From contig CALVAC010000001.1 in assembly GCA_944325435.1 (NCBI GenBank), forward strand, positions 1 to 64,000: a stretch of 64,000 nucleotides of DNA, in the 5' to 3' direction. The notes beneath the pieces were generated by a model. That model ran no database searches, was not told where the DNA came from, and saw only the letters and a program-made list of their open reading frames with translations. The translations under genes and the position numbers were made by a program. This DNA is from an uncultured Bacteroidales bacterium. Lineage in GTDB: Bacteria; Bacteroidota; Bacteroidia; Bacteroidales; UBA932. Of the stretch, positions 1-8,675 are shown piece after piece (position 1 is the stretch's first letter; the number at the start of each line of letters is the position of its first letter).

Positions 1-120
1 GAAACTCTGAAAGATCCGGCAATTCTGACTTGACAATACCGGTTTATCCGCAAAAATGTCCCATAATCTGACAACTGGCAGGGGTATTTTTGCGATAAGC
101 ATTAAATTTTCGGTCACCGG

Positions 121-152
121 TTGGGATTTTACGAATTATTTCCCTATATTTG
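121..152 (+). promoter_or_regulatory. Candidate promoter of the histidine operon
   Basis: A perfect Bacteroidota -7 box, TATATTTG (consensus TAnnTTTG), lies at 145-152. A weak -33 match (TTGG) begins at 121, slightly farther upstream than the usual spacing of about 19 bases. Transcription would start near 158-162, about 30 bases before the leader peptide start at 193. The -7 match is clear; the -33 part is inferred. Bases 1-120 show nothing else I can name. Confidence 0.6.
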
Positions 153-192
153 TCAGAAATGCCGCTGAAAGGCGCAGTTTATACATTGAATT

Positions 193-246
193 ATGGACAG
201 ACGATTCAGCCATAGCCATCACCGCGACACAGCCCAGATGTGGTAG
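193..246 (+). CDS. hisL: Histidine operon leader peptide
   Basis: This is a 17-codon reading frame, MDRRFSHSHHRDTAQMW, ending at TAG (244-246). Three of its codons are His (211, 217 and 220), within four consecutive codons. It lies between the candidate promoter and an intrinsic terminator, about 110 bases upstream of hisG, which is the layout of a translation-coupled amino-acid attenuator. Its stop codon is inside the 5' arm of the antiterminator, so a ribosome that finishes the peptide would mask that arm. The peptide is too short for normal gene callers. There is no Shine-Dalgarno sequence, as expected in this phylum. The role is inferred from position, composition and the competing hairpins. 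Confidence 0.8.
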   Translation: MDRRFSHSHHRDTAQMW

Positions 247-311
247 CCGTGAGGATGGTCGTATGACTGCTGATACAGGATGAGGCTTACCACAGAAGGT
301 AAGCCTTTTTT
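239..311 (+). promoter_or_regulatory. Histidine attenuator: antiterminator and terminator hairpins
   Basis: The terminator is a perfect 9-bp stem (283-291 AGGCTTACC with 298-306 GGTAAGCCT), loop ACAGAA, followed by six T's (306-311). The competing antiterminator pairs 239-245 (TGTGGTA) with 288-294 (TACCACA) and 246-248 (GCC) with 284-286 (GGC), leaving T287 bulged: ten base pairs that use up the terminator's 5' arm. A ribosome stalled on the His codons at 211-222 would leave 239-248 free and allow read-through. A ribosome at the stop codon (244-246) would cover it and allow termination. The pairings are read from the sequence; the mechanism is inferred from classical his/trp attenuation. Confidence 0.8.
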
Positions 312-358
312 ATTGTAACAGCCTCTGTTCCCTAGGATGACATTAAATTGGACTGGCT

Positions 359-1210
359 ATGATACGCATTGCAATCCAGGCGAAAGGGCGCCTGAATGAA
401 GACAGCATGGAACTCCTGGCAGAAGCCGGGATGAAGATTTCCGACAGCCGGAGAAAACTGCTGGCGCAGGCGGAAGGATTCCCCCTCGAAGTGCTATACC
501 TGAGGGATGACGACATTCCGCAGGCAGTGGCGGACGGTGTAGCCGACATCGGGATTGTCGGATTGAATGAAGTCGAGGAAAAGGGGATGGATGTCGAGGT
601 GCTGCACAGGCTCGGATTCGGGCAGTGCCGCCTGTCTCTCGCAATCCCCAAAGAAGAGACATACAGCGGACTGCAATGGTTTGAGGGAAAGAAGATTGCC
701 ACATCATATCCGGGGATTCTCGGCCGTTTTTTCTCCGGGAAGGGCATCAATGCCTGTATCGAGACCATAGCGGGCTCTGTGGAGATAGCCCCATCAGTGG
801 GTATGGCGGATGCGATCTTCGACATAGTAAGCTCCGGAGGAACCCTCGTGAGCAACGGTCTGAAAGAGGTGGAAAAAGTGGTCTTTTCAGAGGCTGTCCT
901 TATCGGCGGCAGGACGATGGCCGATGAGAAACGGCAGCTTCTGTCGCAGATGATCTTCCGTTTCGAGGCCGTGGAACGCAGCCGCGGGATGAAATACATG
1001 CTGATGAACCTGCCTGAAGAAAAGGTGGGGGAAGCCGTGAAGATACTTCCGGGAATGAAATCTCCGACCATCCTGCCGCTGGCCCAGACCGGATGGTGCT
1101 CGGTGCATGTAGTGGTGCGGGAGGATGAACTGTGGACAAAGATAGAACAGCTCAAAGGGATAGGGGCGGAAGACATACTTGTCCTGGCGCTTGAAAAGAC
1201 AATCTGGTAA
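359..1210 (+). CDS. hisG: ATP phosphoribosyltransferase, long form
   Basis: HisG catalyses the first step of histidine synthesis, joining ATP and PRPP to give phosphoribosyl-ATP. At 283 residues it is the long form, with the catalytic periplasmic-binding-like fold first (about 1-210) and a C-terminal ferredoxin-like regulatory domain that normally mediates histidine feedback inhibition, so no HisZ partner is needed. The N-terminus (IRIAIQAKGRL) and the phosphate-binding segment DIVSSGGTL near residue 160 are typical. It is the first structural gene after the attenuator, and hisD follows after 12 bases. Confidence 0.97.
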   Translation: MIRIAIQAKGRLNEDSMELLAEAGMKISDSRRKLLAQAEGFPLEVLYLRDDDIPQAVADGVADIGIVGLNEVEEKGMDVEVLHRLGFGQCRLSLAIPKEETYSGLQWFEGKKIATSYPGILGRFFSGKGINACIETIAGSVEIAPSVGMADAIFDIVSSGGTLVSNGLKEVEKVVFSEAVLIGGRTMADEKRQLLSQMIFRFEAVERSRGMKYMLMNLPEEKVGEAVKILPGMKSPTILPLAQTGWCSVHVVVREDELWTKIEQLKGIGAEDILVLALEKTIW

Positions 1211-1222
1211 CATAACGGGGAT

Positions 1223-2524
1223 ATGGACATCTACATCAATCCGACACGCGACAGCTGGGAGGGACTCACAAGCCGCAGAAGAAGCGATGACCGTCCGGTG
1301 GACGAGACGGTGGCCTCCATCATCGGCAGAGTGAAAGAAAACGGGGACAAGGCTCTCTACAATCTTGCGGAAGAAATCGACAAGGTCAGCCTCGGTGACC
1401 TCGAAGTTTCGGCAGAAGAGAAAGAGGAGGCCGGACGGACAGTCCCGGAAAATCTGAAATCAGCCCTGGAACAGGCTACAGAAAACATAAGGAAATTCCA
1501 TCTGGCCCAGATGCCTTCTGAAGTCTCCGTAGAGACAGTGCCAGGGGTCAGATGCGTATCCAGACCTGTTCCACTGCACAGTGTCGGGCTGTACATACCG
1601 GGAGGATCAGCCCCCCTGTTCTCGACAGTGCTGATGCTCGCCATACCGGCTGCCGTGGCTGGATGCGGGCAGGTGATACTCTGCACTCCTCCGGACAGGG
1701 AGGGGAAAGTCAATCCGGTAATACTGTATGCCGCCTCACTGTGTGGAGTCGGCCGGATATTCAAGGCCGGAGGGGCACAGGCGATAGCAGCAATGGCATT
1801 CGGCACGGAAAGCATCCCTCGGGTGGACAAGATTTTCGGCCCGGGGAACCGTTATGTGACAAGAGCAAAACAGATGCTCAGCTCCACTGTAGCCATAGAC
1901 ATGCCGGCGGGGCCATCCGAAGTTATGGTACTTGCGGATTCATCCGCCAGGCCTGATTTCGTGGCATCGGACCTGCTTTCCCAGGCGGAGCACGGGCCAG
2001 ACAGCCAGGTGATGCTGGTCTGCACTTCGGAAGGCTTCGCCAGGCGTGTAAAAGACAGGACACTTTCCATGCTTGGGAGCCTTCCGCGCAGAGACATTGC
2101 CGCCAGAGCGCTTGAGGGAAGCAGAATCGTAGTCCTGGATTCTTCTGATGACATGGTGGATTTCGCCAATATGTATGCTGCAGAACACCTGATCATCGCC
2201 ACGGAGGACCCGTGGCAGGTTGCAGGAAAAATCACTGCCGCCGGAAGCGTATTCATCGGCAACTATTCCCCTGAAAGCGCAGGAGACTACGCGTCCGGAA
2301 CAAACCATACCCTCCCGACATCCGGCTGGGCACGGTCTTTCAGCGGGGTGAACACAGGAAGTTTCATGAGAAGGATGACCCTGCAGGAACTCACACGAGA
2401 TGGGCTGGACTCCATCGGAGAGACCATTATGGCAATGGCAGCAGGGGAGGGGCTTGAAGCACACCGCCGGGCAGTGGAGATACGGCTGGCGAAGAATGAT
2501 GCCGGGGACAGACCGCAAAACTGA
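1223..2524 (+). CDS. hisD: Histidinol dehydrogenase
   Basis: HisD oxidises L-histidinol to L-histidine in two NAD-dependent steps, the last reactions of the pathway, using a Zn ion. The 433-residue length is normal. Family motifs are intact: FGPGNRYVTRAK, the PAGPSEVMVLAD loop, the LLSQAEHGPDSQ segment with Zn-ligand/catalytic Glu and His, and GDYASGTNHTLPT near the C-terminus. The gene starts 12 bases after hisG and ends 6 bases before the hisC-hisB fusion, so it is certainly part of the same transcript. Confidence 0.97.
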   Translation: MDIYINPTRDSWEGLTSRRRSDDRPVDETVASIIGRVKENGDKALYNLAEEIDKVSLGDLEVSAEEKEEAGRTVPENLKSALEQATENIRKFHLAQMPSEVSVETVPGVRCVSRPVPLHSVGLYIPGGSAPLFSTVLMLAIPAAVAGCGQVILCTPPDREGKVNPVILYAASLCGVGRIFKAGGAQAIAAMAFGTESIPRVDKIFGPGNRYVTRAKQMLSSTVAIDMPAGPSEVMVLADSSARPDFVASDLLSQAEHGPDSQVMLVCTSEGFARRVKDRTLSMLGSLPRRDIAARALEGSRIVVLDSSDDMVDFANMYAAEHLIIATEDPWQVAGKITAAGSVFIGNYSPESAGDYASGTNHTLPTSGWARSFSGVNTGSFMRRMTLQELTRDGLDSIGETIMAMAAGEGLEAHRRAVEIRLAKNDAGDRPQN

Positions 2525-2530
2525 AGTACA

Positions 2531-4198
2531 ATGGAAACGAAAGACATAGAAAGGCTTGTGAGACCGAACATTCTGGCAATGGCTCCATACTCGACCGCCA
2601 GGGATGAATGCGAGGGAAATCCTGAGATTTTCCTCGATGCCAACGAAAGTCCGTATGACAACGGATTCAACAGATACCCGGATCCGCACCAGAGAAAACT
2701 GAAAAGCAAGGTAGCCGCGGTCAAGGGTATCGGAGAGGAGCACATTTTCATAGGAAACGGGAGTGATGAGGCTATTGACCTGGCATACAGAATATTCTGT
2801 CGACCGGGGACGGACAATGCCATCTCCATTTCTCCCACATACGGGATGTACGGAGTGGCTGCTGCGACCAATGATGTGGAATTCAGGGAAGTTCCGCTGA
2901 AGGAAGACTTCTCCATTGATGAAAAGGGACTTCTTGCCGCAGCAGACGAAAACTCCAGACTGCTTTTCATCTGCTGCCCTAACAACCCTACCGGCAACAG
3001 CTTTCCGAGAGAACAGCTGCTCAGGATTATCTCCGCATTCAAAGGCATTGTCATCATAGACGAGGCGTACATCGATTTCTCTTCAGGATCCAGCCTGATT
3101 TCCGAACTGGACAGCCACCCGAACCTCATTATCCTGCAGACAGTCTCCAAAGCCTGGGGAATGGCCGGGTTGCGGGTCGGTCTGGCGTTCGCCTCGCCAT
3201 ATATCATACGGCTGTTCTCGAATGTGAAATACCCGTACAATATCAACGGACTCACCCAGGAGATTGTCGCAAAGCTTATAGAGACGGCCAGACCACGGAC
3301 AGAGGAGACTGTCAGTGAAAGGGAAAGGACAGCAAAGGCCATGGCCGGATATCGCGGGATTCTGGAGGTGTACCCCTCCGATGCCAATTTTATCCTTGTA
3401 AAATGCACGGATCCGAAAGGATTGTATAAATCACTGATAGAAAACAGAATAATCGTCCGGGACAGATCAGGGGTCAAGGGTTGCGAGGGATGCCTGCGTA
3501 TCACCATCGGCACTCCTGAGGACAACGACAGGCTGCTATACACCATCGGGATATGGTCATCCGCTTTATCACCGGACAGAGACACAGCGCGTGACGGGAG
3601 TGCAGAAACTGCAGCCGCTTCCCGCCGGGCAACGGTCTTCCGGGCCACATCCGAGACAGGAATCACCGTTATGATTGACCTTGACGGCAAAGGTCCTTGC
3701 TTCATTTCGACAGGAATAGGCTTCTTCGACCATGCTCTGGAGCAGATTGTGCACCATGGCGGCATATCGTTGCTTGTCGAAGCAAAAGGCGACCTACACG
3801 TGGATGAGCACCATACGGTTGAAGATGTGGCCATTGTGCTTGGCAAGGCTGTCTCGGAGGCTCTCGGATCAAAGATAGGCATAGGCCGCTACGGTTTTGT
3901 GCTGCCTATGGACGAAAGCGAAGCATCTGTCCTGATCGACCTCGGAGGGAGGACCGATTTCAGCTGGGATGCCGAGTTCTCTCGCGAGAAAATCGGGGAC
4001 ATGCCTACGGAGATGTTCAGGCATTTCTTCAAGAGCTTTGCGGAATCCTCCTGCTGCAACCTGCACATTTCTGCCAGAGGAGAGAACGAGCACCACAAGA
4101 TCGAGGGTATCTTCAAGGCATTCGCGAGAGCATTGAAAATGGCAATCGCCAGAGACAGGTTCCCTTATTCGCTCCCGAGCAGTAAAGGTGTACTGTAA
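2531..4198 (+). CDS. hisCB: HisC-HisB fusion: histidinol-phosphate aminotransferase and imidazoleglycerol-phosphate dehydratase
   Basis: One uninterrupted 555-codon frame carries two enzymes. Residues about 1-345 are a fold-type I PLP aminotransferase (HisC) with [12 protein letters not shown], containing the PLP lysine, and [12 protein letters not shown] near the end. A Ser/Ala/Asp-rich linker (about 345-362) leads to a complete dehydratase (about 362-555) with [25 protein letters not shown] and [15 protein letters not shown], which carry the Mn-ligand histidines. Many bacteria instead fuse the dehydratase to a histidinol-phosphate phosphatase. No HAD-type phosphatase domain is present here or elsewhere in the operon, so that step must be encoded outside this window. 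There is no frameshift, and both halves have full family length. Confidence 0.95.
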   Translation: METKDIERLVRPNILAMAPYSTARDECEGNPEIFLDANESPYDNGFNRYPDPHQRKLKSKVAAVKGIGEEHIFIGNGSDEAIDLAYRIFCRPGTDNAISISPTYGMYGVAAATNDVEFREVPLKEDFSIDEKGLLAAADENSRLLFICCPNNPTGNSFPREQLLRIISAFKGIVIIDEAYIDFSSGSSLISELDSHPNLIILQTVSKAWGMAGLRVGLAFASPYIIRLFSNVKYPYNINGLTQEIVAKLIETARPRTEETVSERERTAKAMAGYRGILEVYPSDANFILVKCTDPKGLYKSLIENRIIVRDRSGVKGCEGCLRITIGTPEDNDRLLYTIGIWSSALSPDRDTARDGSAETAAASRRATVFRATSETGITVMIDLDGKGPCFISTGIGFFDHALEQIVHHGGISLLVEAKGDLHVDEHHTVEDVAIVLGKAVSEALGSKIGIGRYGFVLPMDESEASVLIDLGGRTDFSWDAEFSREKIGDMPTEMFRHFFKSFAESSCCNLHISARGENEHHKIEGIFKAFARALKMAIARDRFPYSLPSSKGVL

Positions 4199-4269
4199 CC
4201 GTCATCCTGAACGGGAAACACCAGCAAGGCCTGTCCTTGACGGTGGCAACCGCTGAAAACACAGAAACG

Positions 4270-4941
4270 ATGAATAATATGCAACATACAGCGATAATAG
4301 ATTACGGGACGGGGAACCTCCGTTCGGTGGAAAACGCCCTCAAAAGGCTGAATGCCGGATATGTCGTCACCTCGGATGCGGCTGTCATCCGTTCTGCAGA
4401 CAAGGTGATCCTGCCGGGGGTTGGAGAGGCATCATCTGCGATGGAAAAGCTGCACGATGCCGGTCTGGACGAGGTCATCCTCAACCTCACCCGGCCTGTC
4501 CTCGGCATCTGTATCGGGATGCAGCTCCTGTGCGAATCCAGCGAAGAAGGGGACACAGCCTGTCTCGGGATATTCCGCACGGCAGTCCGCAGATTGGGAG
4601 AGACATTCCCTCCCGGAAGCAGGCCTGACAATGCCATTCCATACAAGACAAGGCTGAAAATCCCTGAAATGGGATGGAACAGCATCAGATGCTTACGGAC
4701 GGGGACAGGAGGGACGGACCGCGAAGACAGGCAGCTCTTCAATGGAATCCCGGACGGAAGCTATGTATATTATGTGCATTCGTATGCTCCGGACATTTGC
4801 GAAGACACCATTGCAATCACGGAGTACGGCAGGCCGTTCAGCGCGGCTCTCAGGCGCGGCAATTTCTTCGGGACACAGTTCCATCCCGAGAAGAGCGGAA
4901 GCATCGGACAGAAGATTCTTGCCAACTTCCTTGAACTATGA
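4270..4941 (+). CDS. hisH: Imidazole glycerol phosphate synthase, glutaminase subunit
   Basis: HisH hydrolyses glutamine and passes ammonia to HisF to make imidazole glycerol phosphate and AICAR. It is a class I amidotransferase with the nucleophile Cys in LGICIGMQLL and the catalytic His in FHPEKSG near the C-terminus. The start chosen is ATG 4270, just before the conserved TAIIDYGTGNLRS segment; an in-frame start at 4237 would add 11 unconserved residues, and ATG 4279 is also possible. About 70 bases separate it from hisCB. Its TGA overlaps the hisA ATG (ATGA at 4938-4941). Confidence 0.95.
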   Translation: MNNMQHTAIIDYGTGNLRSVENALKRLNAGYVVTSDAAVIRSADKVILPGVGEASSAMEKLHDAGLDEVILNLTRPVLGICIGMQLLCESSEEGDTACLGIFRTAVRRLGETFPPGSRPDNAIPYKTRLKIPEMGWNSIRCLRTGTGGTDREDRQLFNGIPDGSYVYYVHSYAPDICEDTIAITEYGRPFSAALRRGNFFGTQFHPEKSGSIGQKILANFLEL

Positions 4942-5702
4942 AAACAGAAACACAGATGACAATGATAAGAATAATACCGGCAATCGACATAATGTCAGGG
5001 AAATGCGTCCGTCTCACCAAAGGGGACTATGCCACAGCGAAATCCTATTCCGACAACCCTGTGGAAGTGGCGAGAATGTTTATGGACGCAGGACTTGACA
5101 GTCTGCACATAGTGGATCTCGATGGAGCCAGGGCATCTTCGCCGCAGAATCTGGATGTGCTGGAATCCATCGCCTCGGCAACCGGACTTGAGATAGAATG
5201 GGGCGGAGGGATAAAAGACAGGGAATCACTCGGGAAGGTGCTCGGGAGCGGAGCCGCCAGGGCAATTTGCGGAAGCATCGCCGTCACTGACACGGAAGAG
5301 TTCTCCGGCTGGCTGCAGGAATACGGGCCTGACCGGATTGTCCTCGGGGCTGATGCCCGGGATGGGAAGATTGCAACCCACGGATGGCTGCAGGAATCGG
5401 ACCTGACAGTTGCCCGGCTTGTGGAAATGTATATCCCGTACGGACTCCAGAGGGTCATCTGCACCGACATTGCCTGTGATGGGATGCTCCAGGGACCATC
5501 ATTCAGCCTGTACTCTGCCTTGCAGCAGCAGTTCCCCAAGATACGGTTTACTGCAAGCGGAGGTATCGGAGCCATATCCGACATCATTGCACTGGACAGG
5601 ATGGGACTGGACAGCGTAATCGTAGGCAAGGCCCTATATGAGGACAGGATAAGCCTCGATGAAATACGACGGTATCTCAAAAACGGCTCCGACTTTTCTT
5701 AA
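4938..5702 (+). CDS. hisA: ProFAR isomerase
   Basis: HisA converts ProFAR to PRFAR by an Amadori rearrangement on a (beta-alpha)8 barrel. The catalytic Asp of strand 1 is in IIPAIDIMSGKCVRL, and the second lies in the VLGADARDGKIATHGW segment. Phosphate-binding glycines appear in ASGGIGAI. The ATG at 4938 overlaps the hisH stop by four bases, suggesting translational coupling. Family proteins usually begin only a few residues before IIPAID, so ATG 4962 is a plausible alternative start. hisF follows after 11 bases. Confidence 0.95.
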   Translation: MKTETQMTMIRIIPAIDIMSGKCVRLTKGDYATAKSYSDNPVEVARMFMDAGLDSLHIVDLDGARASSPQNLDVLESIASATGLEIEWGGGIKDRESLGKVLGSGAARAICGSIAVTDTEEFSGWLQEYGPDRIVLGADARDGKIATHGWLQESDLTVARLVEMYIPYGLQRVICTDIACDGMLQGPSFSLYSALQQQFPKIRFTASGGIGAISDIIALDRMGLDSVIVGKALYEDRISLDEIRRYLKNGSDFS

Positions 5703-5713
5703 GATTACAATAT

Positions 5714-6478
5714 ATGCTGGCAAAACGTATAATACCTTGCCTTGACATCAAGGACGGGGTCACAGTAAAAGGAATCAATTTCACCGGGCTGAAAGATGTG
5801 GGAGACCCTGTGGAACTGGCCTCCAGATATGCCTCGGATGGTGCGGATGAACTGGTATGCCTCGACATAAGCGCGACTCTGGAGGGCAGGAAGACATTCG
5901 CTGCCATTGTGGAGAGGATTGCGGAAGTGGTCGACATACCTTTCACAGTGGGAGGAGGCATAGCATCCGTGGAAGATGCGGGACGGCTGCTCCTCGCCGG
6001 AGCGGACAAGGTCTCGGTCAACAGTGCGGCTGTCCGCCGGCCGGAACTGATAGACGAAATCGCATCCCGATATGGTAGCCAGTTCATTGTGGCCGCCATC
6101 GATGCCAGGCAGTACGGAGGGAAATGGGTGGTAACGACGCACAGCGGAACCAGACCGACCGACAGGGAGCTTTTCTCCTGGGCAAGAGAGGTCGTGGACA
6201 GGGGCGCCGGAGAAATCCTGTTTACATCAATGGACAATGACGGCACAGGCAAAGGATACCCCTGCAAGACATTCGCCGCCCTCTCGGAGATGCTGTCTGT
6301 GCCTGTCATCGCCTCCGGAGGGGCAGGCTCCGTGGAGGATATTGCAGAGGTGCTTACGGCCGGACAGGCGGATGCAGCCCTTGCCGCCAGCATTTTCCAC
6401 TACGGACGGATCGGCATAGGAGAGCTGAAATCCGCTCTCTCTTCCAGAGGTATCCCAATCCGTACGGCAATCAGCTGA
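5714..6478 (+). CDS. hisF: Imidazole glycerol phosphate synthase, cyclase subunit
   Basis: HisF is the cyclase barrel that partners HisH. The 254-residue length and N-terminus LAKRIIPCLDIKDG are canonical. The two catalytic aspartates fall at the expected D11 and D130 (VAAIDARQYGG). Half-barrel phosphate sites are visible in FTVGGGIASVED and VIASGGAGSVED. It lies between hisA and hisIE, closing the branch of the pathway that connects to purine synthesis through AICAR. Confidence 0.97.
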   Translation: MLAKRIIPCLDIKDGVTVKGINFTGLKDVGDPVELASRYASDGADELVCLDISATLEGRKTFAAIVERIAEVVDIPFTVGGGIASVEDAGRLLLAGADKVSVNSAAVRRPELIDEIASRYGSQFIVAAIDARQYGGKWVVTTHSGTRPTDRELFSWAREVVDRGAGEILFTSMDNDGTGKGYPCKTFAALSEMLSVPVIASGGAGSVEDIAEVLTAGQADAALAASIFHYGRIGIGELKSALSSRGIPIRTAIS

Positions 6479-6502
6479 CAACACAATTTAAATGATTAAG
6501 CC

Positions 6503-7144
6503 ATGATAAGATTTGAAGAACTCGACACCGCAAAAGACTGCACAGGTCTTGTGCCGGCAATAATCCAGGACGACACCACACTTTCTGTGCTGATGCTCGG
6601 ATATATGGACAGGGAAGCCCTCGACAAGACCCAGAAAGAGGGCAGGGTGACATTCTACAGCCGTTCCAGAGGCAGGCTCTGGACCAAGGGAGAGACAAGC
6701 GGCAACTTTCTGGATGTGGTATCCATCTCCAAGGACTGCGATGCGGACACCCTGCTGGTCAGAGTACATCCCCACGGTCCTGTATGCCATACGGGTACGA
6801 CAGGATGTTTTGCGGATGAAGAGACCAGGAAGGCTGTCGCTGCGGGGGCACAGGAACACAGGACAGAAGGTTTCATAAGGCAGCTGGAGCAGATCATCCG
6901 ACAGAGGCACAGGGATATGCCTGAAGGCTCATATACTTCAAAACTGTTCAACCGGGGAGTTCCGAAGATAGCCCAGAAAGTAGGAGAGGAGGCAGTGGAG
7001 ACCGTCATCGAAGCGGTGGCACAGAACCGGGATGCAATGATATACGAGGCTTCCGACCTCATCTACCACCTTCTCGTCCTCCTTGAAGCCACCGGATGCT
7101 CAATCTCCGATATAGAGAAAGAGCTGGAACGCCGCCACCGCTGA
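6503..7144 (+). CDS. hisIE: Bifunctional phosphoribosyl-AMP cyclohydrolase / phosphoribosyl-ATP pyrophosphatase
   Basis: This protein catalyses steps two and three of histidine synthesis. The N-terminal HisI domain (about 1-115) has MLGYMDREAL, TFYSRSRGRLWTKGETSGN and the metal-binding CHTG...CF cysteines. The C-terminal HisE domain (about 120-213) is a helical MazG-like pyrophosphatase with QKVGEEAVETVIEAV and ASDLIYHLLVLL. The fused arrangement and the 213-residue length are usual in Bacteroidota. It is the last gene of the his operon; rsmE starts 51 bases later on the same strand. Confidence 0.96.
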   Translation: MIRFEELDTAKDCTGLVPAIIQDDTTLSVLMLGYMDREALDKTQKEGRVTFYSRSRGRLWTKGETSGNFLDVVSISKDCDADTLLVRVHPHGPVCHTGTTGCFADEETRKAVAAGAQEHRTEGFIRQLEQIIRQRHRDMPEGSYTSKLFNRGVPKIAQKVGEEAVETVIEAVAQNRDAMIYEASDLIYHLLVLLEATGCSISDIEKELERRHR

Positions 7145-7195
7145 TGGGAGACTCCTGAGCGGAGATGGACAATACATATTCAACTGCAAAGGACT

Positions 7196-8008
7196 ATGGA
7201 AATATTCTACTCTAAAGATATAGAAGGAGATATATGCAGACTGGATGCGGACGAGTCTGCGCACTGCATCAAAGTGCTCAGACACCGCAAAGGGGATATC
7301 ATTTCTGTGATTGACGGGACCGGGAATATGATGAAATGCAGGCTGTCCGTGGATTCTCCCAAAGGTGCCGTAGCCGAAATCATGGAAACGGTCCCGGACT
7401 GGGGAGGACACCCTTACCGCCTGCATCTTGCAGTATGCCCGACCAAGAACAACGACCGTTATGAATGGTTCGCGGAAAAGGCTTGTGAAATCGGGGTGGA
7501 CACGATTGTCCCTACAACAGGAGACCGCTCCGAGAGAAAAGTGTTCAAGACCGCAAGAATCGGAAAGATTCTGGTGTCTGCCGCCAAACAGTCTCTGAAA
7601 GGGGCAGTCCCGACGGTTCTGGAACCGATGACTGTCAGGGATTTCATCCTGGAGTACGGACAGTCCGATATGGAAAGTATGTCAGAAGGCGCATGTCCAG
7701 AAACAGATAGCGTGACAGAGACGGCTGAACGGGCCGGGACATTGAGGCTGATAGCATATTGTTTCGAAGACGGGAATCATCCCCGCATTTCCATAAAGGA
7801 AGCACTGGAAAACCTCCCCTGCAGCAGACAGGTGAGACAGGACATATACATCATGATAGGCCCTGAGGGTGACTTTTCGCATGAAGAGGCGGAACTTGCG
7901 CTCAGGTATGGCTTCACCCCGGTCCACCTCGGCCCATCACGTCTCCGCACCGAGACTGCCGCAGTCACCGCAGCCGAAGCCGTCTATTTCCACTTCATGC
8001 AACCATAA
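7196..8008 (+). CDS. rsmE: 16S rRNA (uracil1498-N3)-methyltransferase
   Basis: RsmE methylates U1498 of 16S rRNA using S-adenosylmethionine. It has an N-terminal PUA-like domain (about 1-75, with SAHCIKVLRHRKGD) and a C-terminal SPOUT knot domain with YIMIGPEGDFSHEEAELA and LGPSRLRTETAAVTAAEAV. At 270 residues it is longer than typical because of an acidic insert around residues 155-185 with no counterpart in the core fold. It may be co-transcribed with the his operon or have its own start; no terminator is visible in the 51-base gap. It is convergent with tsaC. Confidence 0.93.
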   Translation: MEIFYSKDIEGDICRLDADESAHCIKVLRHRKGDIISVIDGTGNMMKCRLSVDSPKGAVAEIMETVPDWGGHPYRLHLAVCPTKNNDRYEWFAEKACEIGVDTIVPTTGDRSERKVFKTARIGKILVSAAKQSLKGAVPTVLEPMTVRDFILEYGQSDMESMSEGACPETDSVTETAERAGTLRLIAYCFEDGNHPRISIKEALENLPCSRQVRQDIYIMIGPEGDFSHEEAELALRYGFTPVHLGPSRLRTETAAVTAAEAVYFHFMQP

Positions 8009-8034
8009 CACCCTTATGGCACCATACGGAAAAA

Positions 8035-8658
8035 TTATTTCCGGATAATGGCTATTGTGCCGTCAAGCCCGACCTTGATAATCGAGGAGGCCGAGCCGGT
8101 GGACTGCCGCTCCAGGGAAGGGTCGAGAATATAGTCGACGGCATCCCGTATCTGTTGTGGGATATCGGCGAACTTCCTCGGAGTCGGCTCTCCGGAAATA
8201 TTCGCGGAAGTGGACACTACGGGTCTGCCGAAACGGTGGACAAGATTCCGGCAGAAATCCACCGCCGGTATCCTTATCCCGACGCTGCCATCTTCAGCAA
8301 CGACATTTTCAGCCAGCCCTCTGCATTCCACTCCGGTCATGGCATCCGGATAGATGATGGTCATCGGCCTGTCATTCACCTCCACAAGCTGGAGAGCCAT
8401 TTCCGGAATTTCCCTGACATATCTTGCCACCATATCCAGGTCGCTTGCCAGCAGCACCAGGGACTTGCTGTCCGGTCTTTTCTTTATCTCATATACTTTC
8501 TGCACTGCCTCCGCATTGGTCGCATCACATCCGATACCCCATACGGTATCTGTCGGATAGAGAATAACACCGCCTTTGCGGAGTGTCTCCACCGCATCTG
8601 CATAGATATTCCTGCCGTCTGTCATATCAGTCTTCATTTCTTTCATTGTCTTTTTCAT
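8035..8658 (-). CDS. tsaC: Threonylcarbamoyl-AMP synthase (Sua5/YrdC/TsaC family)
   Basis: This enzyme makes L-threonylcarbamoyladenylate from Thr, bicarbonate and ATP for the t6A37 tRNA modification. The YrdC fold covers the whole protein, with GGVILYPTDTVWGIGCDATN near the N-terminus and a later PVVSTSANISGEPTPR motif. There is no C-terminal Sua5 extension, so it is the short type. ATG 8658 is used as start; ATGs at 8646, 8637 and 8622 region are alternatives because the first ten or so residues are Met/Lys-rich and not conserved. It is last in a minus-strand run that starts near 12823. Confidence 0.9.
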   Translation of the reverse strand: MKKTMKEMKTDMTDGRNIYADAVETLRKGGVILYPTDTVWGIGCDATNAEAVQKVYEIKKRPDSKSLVLLASDLDMVARYVREIPEMALQLVEVNDRPMTIIYPDAMTGVECRGLAENVVAEDGSVGIRIPAVDFCRNLVHRFGRPVVSTSANISGEPTPRKFADIPQQIRDAVDYILDPSLERQSTGSASSIIKVGLDGTIAIIRK

Positions 8659-8675
8659 TGTCAATAAAACCAGGT

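Noticed and set aside
56..283. A 75-codon frame across the his leader region
   Set aside because: It has no recognisable features, overlaps the promoter and the antiterminator, and the much shorter His-rich frame at 193-246 explains the region better.
343..1230. Long frame antisense to hisG
   Set aside because: Its composition is Ser/Pro-rich, as expected from a complement of coding sequence, and the plus strand encodes a complete HisG.
2287..3882. 531-codon frame antisense to the hisC-hisB fusion
   Set aside because: It is the mirror of a well-supported enzyme gene; it has no domain, and Ser-rich low-complexity translation.
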